A DNA stretch of 64,000 bases from Paracoccaceae bacterium (GTDB lineage: Bacteria; Pseudomonadota; Alphaproteobacteria; Rhodobacterales; Rhodobacteraceae), in NCBI GenBank assembly GCA_020832445.1, contig JAFIEO010000032.1, positions 1 through 64,000 on the forward strand, read 5' to 3'. The notes beneath the pieces are model-generated. The model searched no databases and was not told the origin of the DNA. It worked only from the letters and a program-made list of their open reading frames with translations. The stretch's first letter is position 1. Each line of letters begins with the position of its first letter. The translations under genes were made by a program, and so were the position numbers. This document shows, piece by piece, positions 44,866 to 56,400 of the stretch.

Positions 44866-45741
44866 TCAGGGCTGTATCATCGTGACCCCGTTTGTTGATG
44901 CAAGCGTTGTGACATCTTCTTCATACAGTTCGGACAGCAGGTCGACTTTTTCTTCGTCCCATCCGGCAACGCTGACATCCACGTCGATCTTCGCCTCGTC
45001 GCAGAACTTGTCCAGAAATGCACCGATCACACGCTGACGATGATCGTCATCAACAGGCGGGGCGGTGTTCAGATAGTGTTCCAGCTTTTCCGCGCCCCCC
45101 GGCACCATGACTTCGTCAAACCATTCGAAGCTATGTGTCACAGGCGTGTCCTGATGATACCCGCCCACCGTCTGAAGCAGTTTGTGCCAGATAAAGGGGG
45201 TATCTTCATCGCACCACACGGTAAATTGCGCTTCAGGCCATGCTGCACGCAGCGCTTCTACAAGTGCCGACCAGCGCAGGTTCTCAGGCTGGACCGCACC
45301 TAGGATTTTTTCTGCGTGCCCGCGCTTTACACGGTTCAACAGGGCGGGCAGGAACGATGCCGGATTGCGAATTGCAAGATACACCGTCACGTCATGGCCA
45401 ATGAAGCAGTCGCGCAGGGCCTTCATCCGTTGCGGGGCTGCGGGATAAAATTGTGCTACGCGCACAGCCCCGCCGCGCCATGCCAGTAAATCAGGCTCTG
45501 ACAGGATCAGGCGTGTGGCGTTTTCATCTTCCAGAATGCTGTCCAGAATAATCTGATCCGTGCCCGGCTCGATTGGTGTTTCCGGATAGGCCGACACCAG
45601 TTTCAGCAGCATGTCGCGGTAATTTGCGCGGTCCGGCACATCGATTCCCTGCTCTGCAAGCAGTGTGCGATTCTTTGTCAGACACCGAAGCAATCTGCCT
45701 TCATCTGTCAGGTGCGCGCCCAAGTGTAACGCAATATCCAT
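44866..45741 (-). CDS. Sulfotransferase-like hypothetical protein
   Basis: The 291-residue protein starts IALHLGAHLTDEGRLLRCL, which recalls the sulfotransferase opening (HIGAHKTGTT type) but without a usable phosphosulfate loop: the Lys-Thr-Gly-Thr-Thr part is missing. Later segments, such as VTVYLAIRNPASFLPALLN, look like the family's 3'-phosphate strand. It may be an inactive or altered sulfotransferase. Substrate and role are unknown. Confidence 0.55.
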   Translation of the reverse strand: MDIALHLGAHLTDEGRLLRCLTKNRTLLAEQGIDVPDRANYRDMLLKLVSAYPETPIEPGTDQIILDSILEDENATRLILSEPDLLAWRGGAVRVAQFYPAAPQRMKALRDCFIGHDVTVYLAIRNPASFLPALLNRVKRGHAEKILGAVQPENLRWSALVEALRAAWPEAQFTVWCDEDTPFIWHKLLQTVGGYHQDTPVTHSFEWFDEVMVPGGAEKLEHYLNTAPPVDDDHRQRVIGAFLDKFCDEAKIDVDVSVAGWDEEKVDLLSELYEEDVTTLASTNGVTMIQP

Positions 45742-45916
45742 ATAAAAACCCCCTGTTCATCGAACGGTTTTATCTAAAATTATGTCAGATTTTAGTCACT
45801 TATGGGACGAAAATCGACAGTTCCCCTACTCCGGCGCGAAAGTTGTATTTTGCGCCAAGATACATGAAAATCGGTGTTGAGAAATGTGAGAATAGCAAAT
45901 AGAAGTCGCGCAGGAA

Positions 45917-45992
45917 GCCGGCTTAGCTCAGTTGGTAGAGCAGTGGTTTTGTAAACCGAAGGTCGGGGGTTCGAGTCCCTCAGCCGGCACCA
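45917..45992 (+). tRNA. tRNA-Thr (anticodon TGT)
   Basis: A 76-nt tRNA with encoded CCA. The acceptor GCCGGCT pairs with AGCCGGC, the D arm is GCTCAGTTGGTAGAGC, the loop TTTGTAA gives anticodon TGT (reads ACA), and the T loop is TTCGAGT. The outermost anticodon-stem pair is a G-A mismatch, which is a little unusual. Confidence 0.95.
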
Positions 45993-46095
45993 GTAACGAG
46001 TCTCCGCCATTTGTCGGGTGGTAGTTCAGTTCGTTCGCGCCCATCGTCAGGTTCCGACACTTCAATCCAAAGAAGTAGGAGTTGATTGAGCATTT

Positions 46096-46980
46096 ATGAC
46101 ACGAATAACAAAAGCCGTTTTTCCGGTTGCCGGGCTAGGGACACGTTTCCTGCCTGCAACCAAAGCAATGCCCAAGGAACTTTTGCCAATTATTGACAAG
46201 CCCATTGTTCAATATGCGGTGGAAGAAGCCATAGCGGCAGGTGTAACCGAACTTATCTTCGTGACCGGACGCAACAAGCGCGCTGTCGGGGACCATTTCG
46301 ACGCCAATCTTGAGCTTGAGAACCAGTTGCTGCAATCAGGCAAGACAGAGATGCGCGACATGGTGCGAAATATCGTGCCCGAAGGCGTATCGTGCCTGTT
46401 TGTGCGCCAGCCCGCGCCACTGGGGCTTGGCCATGCTGTTTTGTGTGCCGCCCCCGCAGTCGGCAATGCCCCTTTTGCGGTTCTGCTGGCCGATGACTTT
46501 ATGAAAGGGTCGCCACTGCCCACCGAAGCACTGATCACTGCGTATCAGAAAAAGCCCCAAACATTGTTGTCAGTGGGAGAGGTCGCGCCGGAAGATGTGT
46601 CGAAATTCGGGATATTGCGGCCGGGGGAAATGCAAACTGATGGCACGCTGGCCGTCAAGGGGCTGGTGGAAAAGCCCAGACTGGAAGATGCGCCGTCGCA
46701 TTTTGCATCCTATGGCCGCTATGTGTTCGAGCCAGAGGTGTTTGCAATCCTGCGCAGCTTGAAACCGGGGGCAGGGGGCGAGATTCAACTGGCGGACGCG
46801 ATTGATATTCTGGCCGCTCAGGGCAAGGTTTCGGCTATCATAAACCAGTCACAGCGTTTCGACTGCGGGTCAAAGCGCGGCTATCTGGAGGCAATTCTGG
46901 ATGTCGCGCTGGATGATCCGAAATACCGTGATTTCATGTTTGCGCTAATGCGCAGGAAGCTGGATGAAAATCAGGAATAG
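46096..46980 (+). CDS. galU: UTP-glucose-1-phosphate uridylyltransferase
   Basis: The 294-residue enzyme makes UDP-glucose for exopolysaccharide, LPS and glycogen-type pathways. The nucleotide site AVFPVAGLGTRFLPATKAMPK, the GLGHAV loop and the sugar-binding VEKP are intact. It stands alone, ending in a clear hairpin. Its product would feed the capsule system encoded in this window. Confidence 0.96.
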   Translation: MTRITKAVFPVAGLGTRFLPATKAMPKELLPIIDKPIVQYAVEEAIAAGVTELIFVTGRNKRAVGDHFDANLELENQLLQSGKTEMRDMVRNIVPEGVSCLFVRQPAPLGLGHAVLCAAPAVGNAPFAVLLADDFMKGSPLPTEALITAYQKKPQTLLSVGEVAPEDVSKFGILRPGEMQTDGTLAVKGLVEKPRLEDAPSHFASYGRYVFEPEVFAILRSLKPGAGGEIQLADAIDILAAQGKVSAIINQSQRFDCGSKRGYLEAILDVALDDPKYRDFMFALMRRKLDENQE

Positions 46981-46990
46981 CCCATTCTGA

Positions 46991-47995
<1,005 letters not shown>

Positions 47996-48177
47996 CATCT
48001 GTCCAAGCACAGGGTGGGCCGCGTTCATCGGTATTTGCGCGCCTCACTTTGGCCGCTTGGCAATGCGTGATCTGGCTTTTGAAAACCAGTTCGCACCGCT
48101 TCGCGACATCCATTAATACTGATTTAACCAATATCTGGCACCCTGTCTGGAACGCATAGTGTTTTTCCAGAAGGATC

Positions 48178-49881
48178 ATGCCAATGGCGGACGCGCTGTT
48201 TCTTGGGTTGACGGTTTCTGTCGGGTCCGCTTTGGCCGTCCTGGGGGCACTCATGATTATGGCGGGCATCGCGCAACGCAAAACACCGCCCCTGTTCTCG
48301 CCCGATGTCGAAGACCATGACGCCGTTCTGATTTTCCGTGACAGCACGCTGGTCGACTGCTCTGATCGCGGGCGCCAGCTTCTTGCCGCTATCCGTGATC
48401 AGGGCATGCAGGCGGATAATGGCCATTCCGACAGCGCTGCACTGGACAGCCTTCTGGGCTACCTTGCGCCGCATTTTCCTGATTTGCGCGCGCAGCTCGC
48501 AAAACTTGCTGAATCGGGCAGCTTGCAGCTTGACGCCACTGACGACAGCGGCCTGACATTGAAAGCGCAATGGCGGTGCGGTCTGGCCCATCTGCGCCTC
48601 TCTGACACCAGTGCAGATGGTGTTCTGGTGGCCATGGACCGGCTTAGCTACAAGGCGCTTCATCAGGAATTGCACAACCTGCGCGATGTCACGCGTGCAG
48701 CGCCACTCCTGATCTGGCAAAGTGATGAACAGGGCCAGATACTCTGGGCGAACGGCGCGTATATCGCCGCATTGCATGACAGCGGGCGCACGGACCAGCA
48801 GGCGCTGACATGGCCGTTGCCTGAACTTTTTGCGGATCATGATGCCTCCGGCAGGCTGGGTTTGCAATTCAGTGACGGGCTACGGTGGTATTCCTATCAG
48901 ACGGCGGATGCCGGCCAGATGACCTTGCATTTCGCCACTCCGATTGATGCGGCAGTGCAATCCGAATTTGCGCGACGCGAAATGATGCAGATGCTGACGC
49001 GGACCTTCGCGACCCTGCCCATCGGGCTGGCGTTGTTTGACGCAGATCGGCGCTTGCAGGTGTTCAACCCCGCCTTGGTGGATCTGACAGGGCTGGACCC
49101 GTTTTTTCTGGCGGCACGGCCTGATCTGGGGCAGATGCTGTATACGCTGCGCGAATTGCGCATGTTGCCGGAACCCAAGGATTTTGGCACATGGCGTGAC
49201 GAAATCATGAAGATGGAGCAGGCCGCCGCATCGGGCAGCTTCAGCGAAGAATGGCATCTGGACTCGGGGCGCATCTATCATATTACAGCCACGCCGCAGG
49301 GGGATGGCACGCTTGCCTTCTTCATTCAGGACATCACGTCAGAAGCGGGCCTGATGCGCGGCTATAAGGCAGAGATTGAAACCGCACAGAATATTCTTGA
49401 TCTGTTGCCCGACGGGGTGGCCGCGTTCAATCTGGCAGGGCAGGCGGTTTTTGCGAATGCAGGCTATGTGCAGCTATGGGGTAGCGACCCTTGCACCGAC
49501 CTGTCAGACAGCGGCATTGAACAAGCAATCCGGAACTGGGCCTTGCGGTGCGATGCGACTGTGTTCTGGGACCAGCTTGCTATCTTTGCGGCCAATTCCG
49601 ATGCGGACGGGGAACTGACTGGTACAGGAACACTGAAATCCGGCGCGGCGATCGCGCTGCGCGCCCAGCGGCTGGTCGGTGGCGGGGTCGTCGTGACCTT
49701 TCGCCATCTGGCCCAGCAGCGCGGCATTCCTGTTGCCGGACTGGCCCATCATCAAGACAGGATCAGCCGCATTGATCATGCCGCCCCAAATGACATGCGG
49801 CCAGATTACATGTCTGCGCCACAGGATGCGCGCACGAAATTCCGCTCGGTCAAACACAAGGGCAGCCGCATTCGCGCCTGA
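48178..49881 (+). CDS. PAS-domain membrane sensor without a kinase domain
   Basis: The 567-residue protein has one N-terminal membrane helix (residues 8-28) followed by three or four PAS-like domains, seen as repeated LLIWQSDEQGQILWANGAY and GLALFDADRRLQVFNPALV and DGVAAFNLAGQAVFANAGY patterns. No H box, ATPase, GGDEF or EAL motif is present, and the C terminus is short and basic. It may sense a ligand and signal through a partner, or be a kinase that has lost its output half. It lies upstream of tsaE. Confidence 0.8.
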   Translation: MPMADALFLGLTVSVGSALAVLGALMIMAGIAQRKTPPLFSPDVEDHDAVLIFRDSTLVDCSDRGRQLLAAIRDQGMQADNGHSDSAALDSLLGYLAPHFPDLRAQLAKLAESGSLQLDATDDSGLTLKAQWRCGLAHLRLSDTSADGVLVAMDRLSYKALHQELHNLRDVTRAAPLLIWQSDEQGQILWANGAYIAALHDSGRTDQQALTWPLPELFADHDASGRLGLQFSDGLRWYSYQTADAGQMTLHFATPIDAAVQSEFARREMMQMLTRTFATLPIGLALFDADRRLQVFNPALVDLTGLDPFFLAARPDLGQMLYTLRELRMLPEPKDFGTWRDEIMKMEQAAASGSFSEEWHLDSGRIYHITATPQGDGTLAFFIQDITSEAGLMRGYKAEIETAQNILDLLPDGVAAFNLAGQAVFANAGYVQLWGSDPCTDLSDSGIEQAIRNWALRCDATVFWDQLAIFAANSDADGELTGTGTLKSGAAIALRAQRLVGGGVVVTFRHLAQQRGIPVAGLAHHQDRISRIDHAAPNDMRPDYMSAPQDARTKFRSVKHKGSRIRA

Positions 49882-49923
49882 CGGGTCTGGCGCAGGCGCG
49901 GTCGGCATGGCAATGTTGCGCGC

Positions 49924-50463
49924 ATGTGCAACACCCCAAACCAGATTCAGCCCCAAACCCAGCCTCGGACGCAGACGCAATGCCGGACCGTCACGGCCCC
50001 CGACCCCGACACGACAGCGCGGCTTGCCGCCAGACTGGGGCGCGCGCTTGTCGGCGGGGATCTCATTTTGCTGCATGGCCCCGTCGGTGCAGGCAAAAGC
50101 CATTTTGCCCGCGCCCTTATTCAGGCCCGCCTTGCAGATCTGGGCCGGTATGAAGATGTGCCATCCCCGACATTCACGCTGGTCCAGATCTATGATCTGG
50201 GGGGGGTCGATCTTTGGCATGCGGACCTTTACAGGCTGACGGACCCGCATGAATGCCTTGAACTTGGGCTGGATCATGCGTTTGAATCGGCAATTTGCCT
50301 GATCGAATGGCCCGACAGGCTGGGTGAGTACGCCCCGAAGACCGCAGTATCGCTGCATATCCGGCCCGGCGATCAGGAAGATACCCGCCATCTGGAGTTT
50401 TGCGCCAGTACCGAACGCGGGCATGATATCCTGACCGCGCTATGCGATGGTGATGTGACATGA
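49924..50463 (+). CDS. tsaE: tRNA threonylcarbamoyladenosine synthesis ATPase
   Basis: The 179-residue ATPase supports t6A synthesis with TsaB and TsaD. The P-loop GPVGAGKS (52-59), PSPTFTLVQIY and the later HADLYRL are all typical. The first 20 residues are rich in Gln and Thr and may be an extension. The stop overlaps the addB start by ATGA; in relatives amgK and murU usually lie between them. Confidence 0.93.
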   Translation: MCNTPNQIQPQTQPRTQTQCRTVTAPDPDTTARLAARLGRALVGGDLILLHGPVGAGKSHFARALIQARLADLGRYEDVPSPTFTLVQIYDLGGVDLWHADLYRLTDPHECLELGLDHAFESAICLIEWPDRLGEYAPKTAVSLHIRPGDQEDTRHLEFCASTERGHDILTALCDGDVT

Positions 50464-53417
50464 CAGGGCCGACTGCGATTTTTGCCAATAGCGATCATCC
50501 GCGCGTCTTTGCCCTGCCGCCGGGCGCGGATTTTCCCCATCTTCTGGCGCAGGGCCTGATGGAACGGCTGGCCCCGCTTGCACCTGATGCGCGGGCAAGG
50601 GTCAGCGTTCTGGTCAATTCCGGTCGCATGCAAAGGCGGCTGCGCGCCAGCCTTGTCGGTCATGGACCCGCAGTTATGCCGCGAATCCGGCTGGTAAGCG
50701 ATCCGCTGACATTGGTTGGCGCGGCGGGGTTGCCGCCGCCTGTTCCGCCCCTGCGCCGCCGGTTGGAAATTGCGCAGTTGATTGACCGGCTGCTGGTGGC
50801 CGACCCCGACCTTGCGCCGCGTTCCGCGATGTATGATCTGGCAGACAGTCTGGCGCGGTTGTTTTCCGAAATGCAGGCCGAGGGTGTGTCGTTCGATACG
50901 CTGAGCACCCTTGATGTCAGCGGTCATTCGGGCCATTGGCAGCGCGCGCTGAATTTTATCCGGCTGGTGCAAACCGTCGTCACCACCGACACCCCCGATG
51001 CCGAGGGGCGGCTGCGCGCACAGACAGCGGCGCTTATTGCGCAATGGCAGCTTGCCCCGCCTGCGGACCCAATCATCATTGCCGGTTCCACCGGATCGCG
51101 TGGGACAACGGCGCTGCTGATGCAGGCTGTGGCCCGCCTGCCGCAAGGTGCGGTTGTGCTGCCCGGTTTTGATTTCGACATGCCGCGCGGTGTCTGGGAG
51201 GGGTTGGGCGACAGTCTGAGCAGCGAAGATCACCCACAGTTCCGGTTTCAGCGTCTTATGGCGCAGCTGGACCTGTCGCCTGACCAAATCCTGCCATGGG
51301 CGTCTGTGCCCGCGCCCGCACCTGCGCGTAACCGGCTGGTTTCACTGGCGTTGCGTCCGGCGCCGGTCACCGACCAATGGATGACCGAAGGTCGCGCGCT
51401 GCATGATCTGGAAGATGCATGCGCGGGCATCGCATTGCTGGAAGCGCCGTCCCCGCGAATGGAGGCACAGGCCATTGCCGCGTGTTTGCGCAGCGCGCTT
51501 GCGCAGGGCAAAACCGCCGCCCTTGTCACGCCGGACCGGAACCTGACACGCATGGTCACCGTGGCGCTGGACCGCTGGCGCATTATCCCTGACGACAGCG
51601 CGGGCCGTCCGCTCGCCCTGTCCGCGCCGGGGCGGTTTTTGCGCCAATGCGCGGCCCTGATGGCGCAGCGGCTGGACGCGCAGGCGCTGCTGAGTTTGCT
51701 GAAACACCCGCTTTGCCACAGCGCAGGCGACCGCGGCCCGCATTTGCTGAATACGCGCAATCTGGAATTGCATGTGCGCAGGCGCGCGGTGGCCTTTCCC
51801 GACGGCGAATTCCTGCATGCATGGGGAAGGGCGGCGGAATGCGCGGGCTGGACAGGTTGGCTGGCGCAGGTGTTGCCGCCGCTGGCCGATGCCGCCCCGC
51901 GCCCGCTGGCCGATCTGGTCGCGCAACATATGGCGCTGGCCGAAGGGCTGGCGCGCGGCCCGCATGCGGGCACCGGCGAATTGTGGTTGCAGGCCGCTGG
52001 CAAACAGGCGCTGTCCGCAATGTCGGACCTGGCCCGCGAAGCCATGCATGGCGGGGACATGACCCCATCGGATTATGATGCGTTCCTGACCGCATATCTT
52101 CAGCAGCAGGAAGTGCGTGAACCTGTCAATGCCGACCCGCGCAGCATGATATGGGGCACGTTGGAAGCGCGGGTGCAAGGGGCCGAACTGGTTATACTTG
52201 CGGGGTTGAACGAAGGGGTCTGGCCAAAGGCCCCTGACCCCGACCCGTGGCTGAACCGGCGTATGCGCGCCGATGCGGGCCTGTTGCTGCCCGAACGCCA
52301 GATCGGGTTGTCCGCCCATGATTTCCAGCAAGCCATCGCCGCCCCACAAGTGGTGTTAAGCCGCGCCATCCGCGATGCAGAGGCCAAGACCGTGCCATCG
52401 CGCTGGCTGAACCGGCTGACAAACCTGCTGGGCGGGCTGCCCGATCAGGGCGGCGATATTGCGTTGTGCGACATGCGCGCGCGCGGGGCGCATTGGCTGG
52501 ATATGGCCACGGCGTTTGACCGCGATTTCCGCAACATTCCTGCGGACTTGCCGGCCGCGCGCCCCGCGCCTGCGCCCCCCGTGGCCGCGCGCCCGCGCGA
52601 ATTGCCGGTCACGGCCATCAGCAGGCTTATTCGTGACCCTTTCGAAGTGTATGCGAAATATGTGCTGCGGTTGCGCAAGCTGAACCCGCTGCACCCGTCC
52701 GCCGATGCGTTGTTGCGCGGCACGGTTTTGCACAGGGTTCTGGAAAGTTTTACCAAAGTGCCCCCGGAACCCGATCCGTTTGCCCAGCTTTTGCGCATCG
52801 CAGATGAGGTGCTGGCGCGCGATGTGCCGTGGCCTGCGGCGCGCGCGCTGTGGCGGGCAAGGATGGGGCGCGCGGCGCACGCATTTCTTGATTTTCACCT
52901 GTCGCAACCCGGCCAGATCCTGTTGCAGGAAGCCCGTGGCGCGATGGCGCTGCCGGATATCGGGTTTACCCTGACCGCCAGGCCCGACAGGATTGATCTG
53001 TGGCCTGACGGGCAGGCGCATGTCATCGACTACAAGACCGGAACGCCGCCCACGCAGACGCAACAGGCGCTGTTTGACAAGCAGCTATTGCTTCAGGCCG
53101 TCATGGTCGAGGCGGGGGCGTTTGCTGAAACCGGCCCCTTGCCCGTGGCGCGCATCACCTATCTGGGCCTTGGCGCAACACCCAAGCGCGAGGAAATGGA
53201 CGTGACCGAGGATTTGAACGCCACCACCCGCGATGAATTTGAAACACTGATGACGGCCTATCTGTCACCCGATCAGGGGTTTGCCGCGCGCCGGATGCTG
53301 TTTATGGAACGCGAACAATCCGATTATGACCACCTGTCGCGCTATGGCGAATGGAGCATGCAGGACACGCCCGTTGTGCAGCCTGTGGGCCGCGATGACA
53401 AGGACAGCCCAGCATGA
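50460..53417 (+). CDS. addB: Double-strand break repair protein AddB
   Basis: The 985-residue AddB is the helicase-like/nuclease partner of AddA. The C-terminal nuclease motif HVIDYKTGTPPTQ and the conserved QLLLQAVMVEAG lie near residues 855-890. AddAB resects double-strand ends and, at Chi, loads RecA. It overlaps both neighbours by ATGA, so tsaE-addB-addA is one translationally coupled unit. Confidence 0.95.
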   Translation: MTGPTAIFANSDHPRVFALPPGADFPHLLAQGLMERLAPLAPDARARVSVLVNSGRMQRRLRASLVGHGPAVMPRIRLVSDPLTLVGAAGLPPPVPPLRRRLEIAQLIDRLLVADPDLAPRSAMYDLADSLARLFSEMQAEGVSFDTLSTLDVSGHSGHWQRALNFIRLVQTVVTTDTPDAEGRLRAQTAALIAQWQLAPPADPIIIAGSTGSRGTTALLMQAVARLPQGAVVLPGFDFDMPRGVWEGLGDSLSSEDHPQFRFQRLMAQLDLSPDQILPWASVPAPAPARNRLVSLALRPAPVTDQWMTEGRALHDLEDACAGIALLEAPSPRMEAQAIAACLRSALAQGKTAALVTPDRNLTRMVTVALDRWRIIPDDSAGRPLALSAPGRFLRQCAALMAQRLDAQALLSLLKHPLCHSAGDRGPHLLNTRNLELHVRRRAVAFPDGEFLHAWGRAAECAGWTGWLAQVLPPLADAAPRPLADLVAQHMALAEGLARGPHAGTGELWLQAAGKQALSAMSDLAREAMHGGDMTPSDYDAFLTAYLQQQEVREPVNADPRSMIWGTLEARVQGAELVILAGLNEGVWPKAPDPDPWLNRRMRADAGLLLPERQIGLSAHDFQQAIAAPQVVLSRAIRDAEAKTVPSRWLNRLTNLLGGLPDQGGDIALCDMRARGAHWLDMATAFDRDFRNIPADLPAARPAPAPPVAARPRELPVTAISRLIRDPFEVYAKYVLRLRKLNPLHPSADALLRGTVLHRVLESFTKVPPEPDPFAQLLRIADEVLARDVPWPAARALWRARMGRAAHAFLDFHLSQPGQILLQEARGAMALPDIGFTLTARPDRIDLWPDGQAHVIDYKTGTPPTQTQQALFDKQLLLQAVMVEAGAFAETGPLPVARITYLGLGATPKREEMDVTEDLNATTRDEFETLMTAYLSPDQGFAARRMLFMEREQSDYDHLSRYGEWSMQDTPVVQPVGRDDKDSPA

Positions 53418-56400
53418 GTTTTGATGATGCAACCCTGTCGCAAAACCGCGCGTCGGACCCCGCCGCGTCCACATGGTTGTCGGCAAATGCGGGGTCGGGC
53501 AAGACCAAGGTTCTGACCGACCGTGTGGCGCGGTTGCTGCTGCGCGGCGTGTCGCCGCAGCGCATTTTGTGCCTGACCTATACCAAGGCCGCCGCAAGCG
53601 AGATGCAGAACCGCCTGTTCAACCTGTTGGGCAAATGGGCCATGTTGCCCGATCAATCCCTGTCGGCAGAGTTGCACAAGATCGGCGAAGTGGCCGCCAG
53701 CCCCGACAGTCTGGCGCAGGCCCGCCGCCTGTTTGCCCGCGCAATCGAGGCACCGGGCGGGCTGAAAATCCAGACCATCCATTCGTTTTGCGCGTCCCTG
53801 TTGCGCCGCTTCCCACTGGAGGCGGGCCTGTCGCCTGCATTCTCGGAAATGGATGACCGCTCGGCACATGCCTTGCGCGCAGAAGTGCTGGACCGGCTGG
53901 CCGATACGGCCCGCCACCGCGATGTGTTTGCCGATCTGGCGGCGGCATTTACGGGCGCGGAAATTGACACATTGCTGATGGAAATCTGCGCCAATGCGCC
54001 CGCATTCACGGGCGATGTGCCGGAGTCTGCGTTGCGCGACGCGTTTGAACTGCCCGCCGGATACGACACCGCAGCGCTGTGCCGTGATGTGTTTCTGGGG
54101 GCGGAGGGCGATTTGATGGCGCGCCTTTTGCCTGCCCTTGATGCAGGCACCGTGACCGACCAGAAAGCCGCAGACAAACTGCGCGCGCTGGATTTCGGCA
54201 CCGATGATGTTGCCCTTTTGCCTGTGCTGGAAAGCGTGATGCTGACCGGCAGCGGGGCCAAGGAACCCTTTACCGCCAAGATCGGCAGTTTTCCCACCAA
54301 GGGCACGCGCGCGGCCCTTGGGGCGCTTGTGGACCCGCTAAATGACCTGATGGCGCGTGTGGAGGCGGCGCGCGTGCGCCGGATCGCGCTGGCCTGCACC
54401 AGCCGCTCACTGGCGCTGCACCGTTTCGCGCGGGCATTCCTGCCATCCTATGCGCAGGCCAAGGCGGCGCGCGGCTGGCTGGATTTCGATGATCTGATCA
54501 CCCGCACCGGCCAGTTGCTGACCGACCCGTCTGTTGCGCAATGGGTCTTGTTCAAGCTTGATGGCGGTGTTGATCATATTCTGGTGGATGAAGCGCAGGA
54601 TACCAGCCCCGGCCAATGGCGCGTCATTGAACAGCTGGCGCAGGAATTTACCGCAGGACTTGGCGCGCGTGATGGCTCGCGCACCCTGTTTGTCGTGGGC
54701 GACAAGAAACAGTCGATCTATTCCTTTCAGGGGGCGGATTTGCAGGTGTTCGACCGCATGCAGGCGCAGTTCCGCGACCGGCTGGCGGCAGTCGATGTGC
54801 GCCTGAATGAAGCGCTGCTGGCGCATAGTTTCCGGTCGTCGGATGCGGTGTTGCGCAGCGTCGACCAGACCTTTCGCCCGCCGCATGATCAGGGCTTGGG
54901 CGGGGTGCCGGACCATATTGCGTTTTTCGACCGCATGCCGGGGCGGGTAGATCTGTGGCCAGTGGTCGAAAAACCCGACAAGCCCAAAGACCCTGAATGG
55001 TTCCAGCCGGTCGACATCATGGCGGAAGAACACCATACCCGCCAGCTTGCGCGCACAATCGCGGCGGAACTTCGGCGCATGATCGACACGCGAACGCCGA
55101 TCCCCGTCAGGGGCGGTGCGCGGCCCATGACCGAAGGGGATGTGTTAATTCTGGTGCGCCGTCGCGGGCCGCTGTTTCATGAAATCATCAGCGCGTGCAA
55201 GGCGGCAGGGTTGGAAATGGCAGGGGCGGACCGGCTGCGCCTTGGTGGCGAAATGGCCGTGCGTGACCTGACGGCGTTGTTATCATTTCTGGCCACGCCC
55301 GAAGATGACCTGTCGCTGGCCGCCTGTCTGCGCTCGCCCTTGTTCGGGTGGTCCGAAGATGCCCTGTTCCGGCTGGCGCATGGCCGCGAGGGGGCATTTT
55401 TATGGACCTGCCTGCGCGAACATGGCGATGCGGCCACATTGGCGGTTGTGGATGATCTGCGCGCGCAGACGGATTTCCTGCGCCCCTTCGATCTGGTTGA
55501 ACGCATGCTGACACGCCATGATGGCCGCAGGCGGTTGCTGGCGCGTCTGGGGCCGGAAGCAGAAGATGGCATTGACGCGTTTCTGTCGCAGGCGCTGGCC
55601 TATGAACAACTGGAAACACCCAGCCTGACAGGGTTCCTGTGCTGGCTGGAACACGGGGATGTCCAGATCAAGCGCGAATTGGACAGCGCAGGTGCGCGGC
55701 TGCGGGTGATGACGGTGCACGGCGCAAAGGGGCTGGAAGCGCCTGTTGTTATCCTGCCCGACACTGCCGACGCTGCCGCGACCGAACGCAGGCAGATATT
55801 TCCTGTGGGCGATACCGTCGCTTGGCGCGGCGGTGGCAAAGGCGAGGCACCGCCACTGTTGCAATCGGCGGTGGACAGGCTGGCCGATGCCCGCGCCCAA
55901 GAGGATGCGCGCCTGCTATATGTCGCCATGACGCGCGCAGAAAGCTGGTTGATCGTGGCAGGCGCGGGCACCACCAAGCGCGACACATGCTGGCACAATC
56001 TGGTCGCGCAGGGGCTGGCGCATACGGGCGCTGTACGCTGCGAAATGCCCACCGGGCAGGGCTTGCGCCACCAGCATCAGGACTGGCCGGAACTTGCGGA
56101 TGATCTGGCCGCCCATGCCCCCGCGCCTGATTTGGCCCCGGCGCCGGATTACATGTGGCAGCCGGTGGCCATGCAGGCCGATGCCCCCAAACCCCTGTCG
56201 CCATCGCGGTTGGGCGGGGCCAAGGCCCTGCCGGGCGACGCCGGTCTGGATGAAGAGGCGGCAATGTTGCGCGGGCAGCAGTTGCATTTATTGCTTGAAC
56301 ATCTGCCGCTGTGGGACGAAGCAGACTGGCCCTTGCGCGCCGCAGACCTGCTGGCCAGCAGTGATGCGGGCACGCCCGCCGACCTGCACGCGCTGTTGGC

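Noticed and set aside
45792-46010. 72-codon minus-strand frame containing LRDSNPRPSVYKTTALPTEL
   Set aside because: It is the reverse strand of tRNA-Thr; this peptide is a well-known false gene call.
49504-50424. 306-codon frame antisense to the PAS and tsaE genes
   Set aside because: It is a shadow frame with no recognisable domain, covering two well-supported genes.
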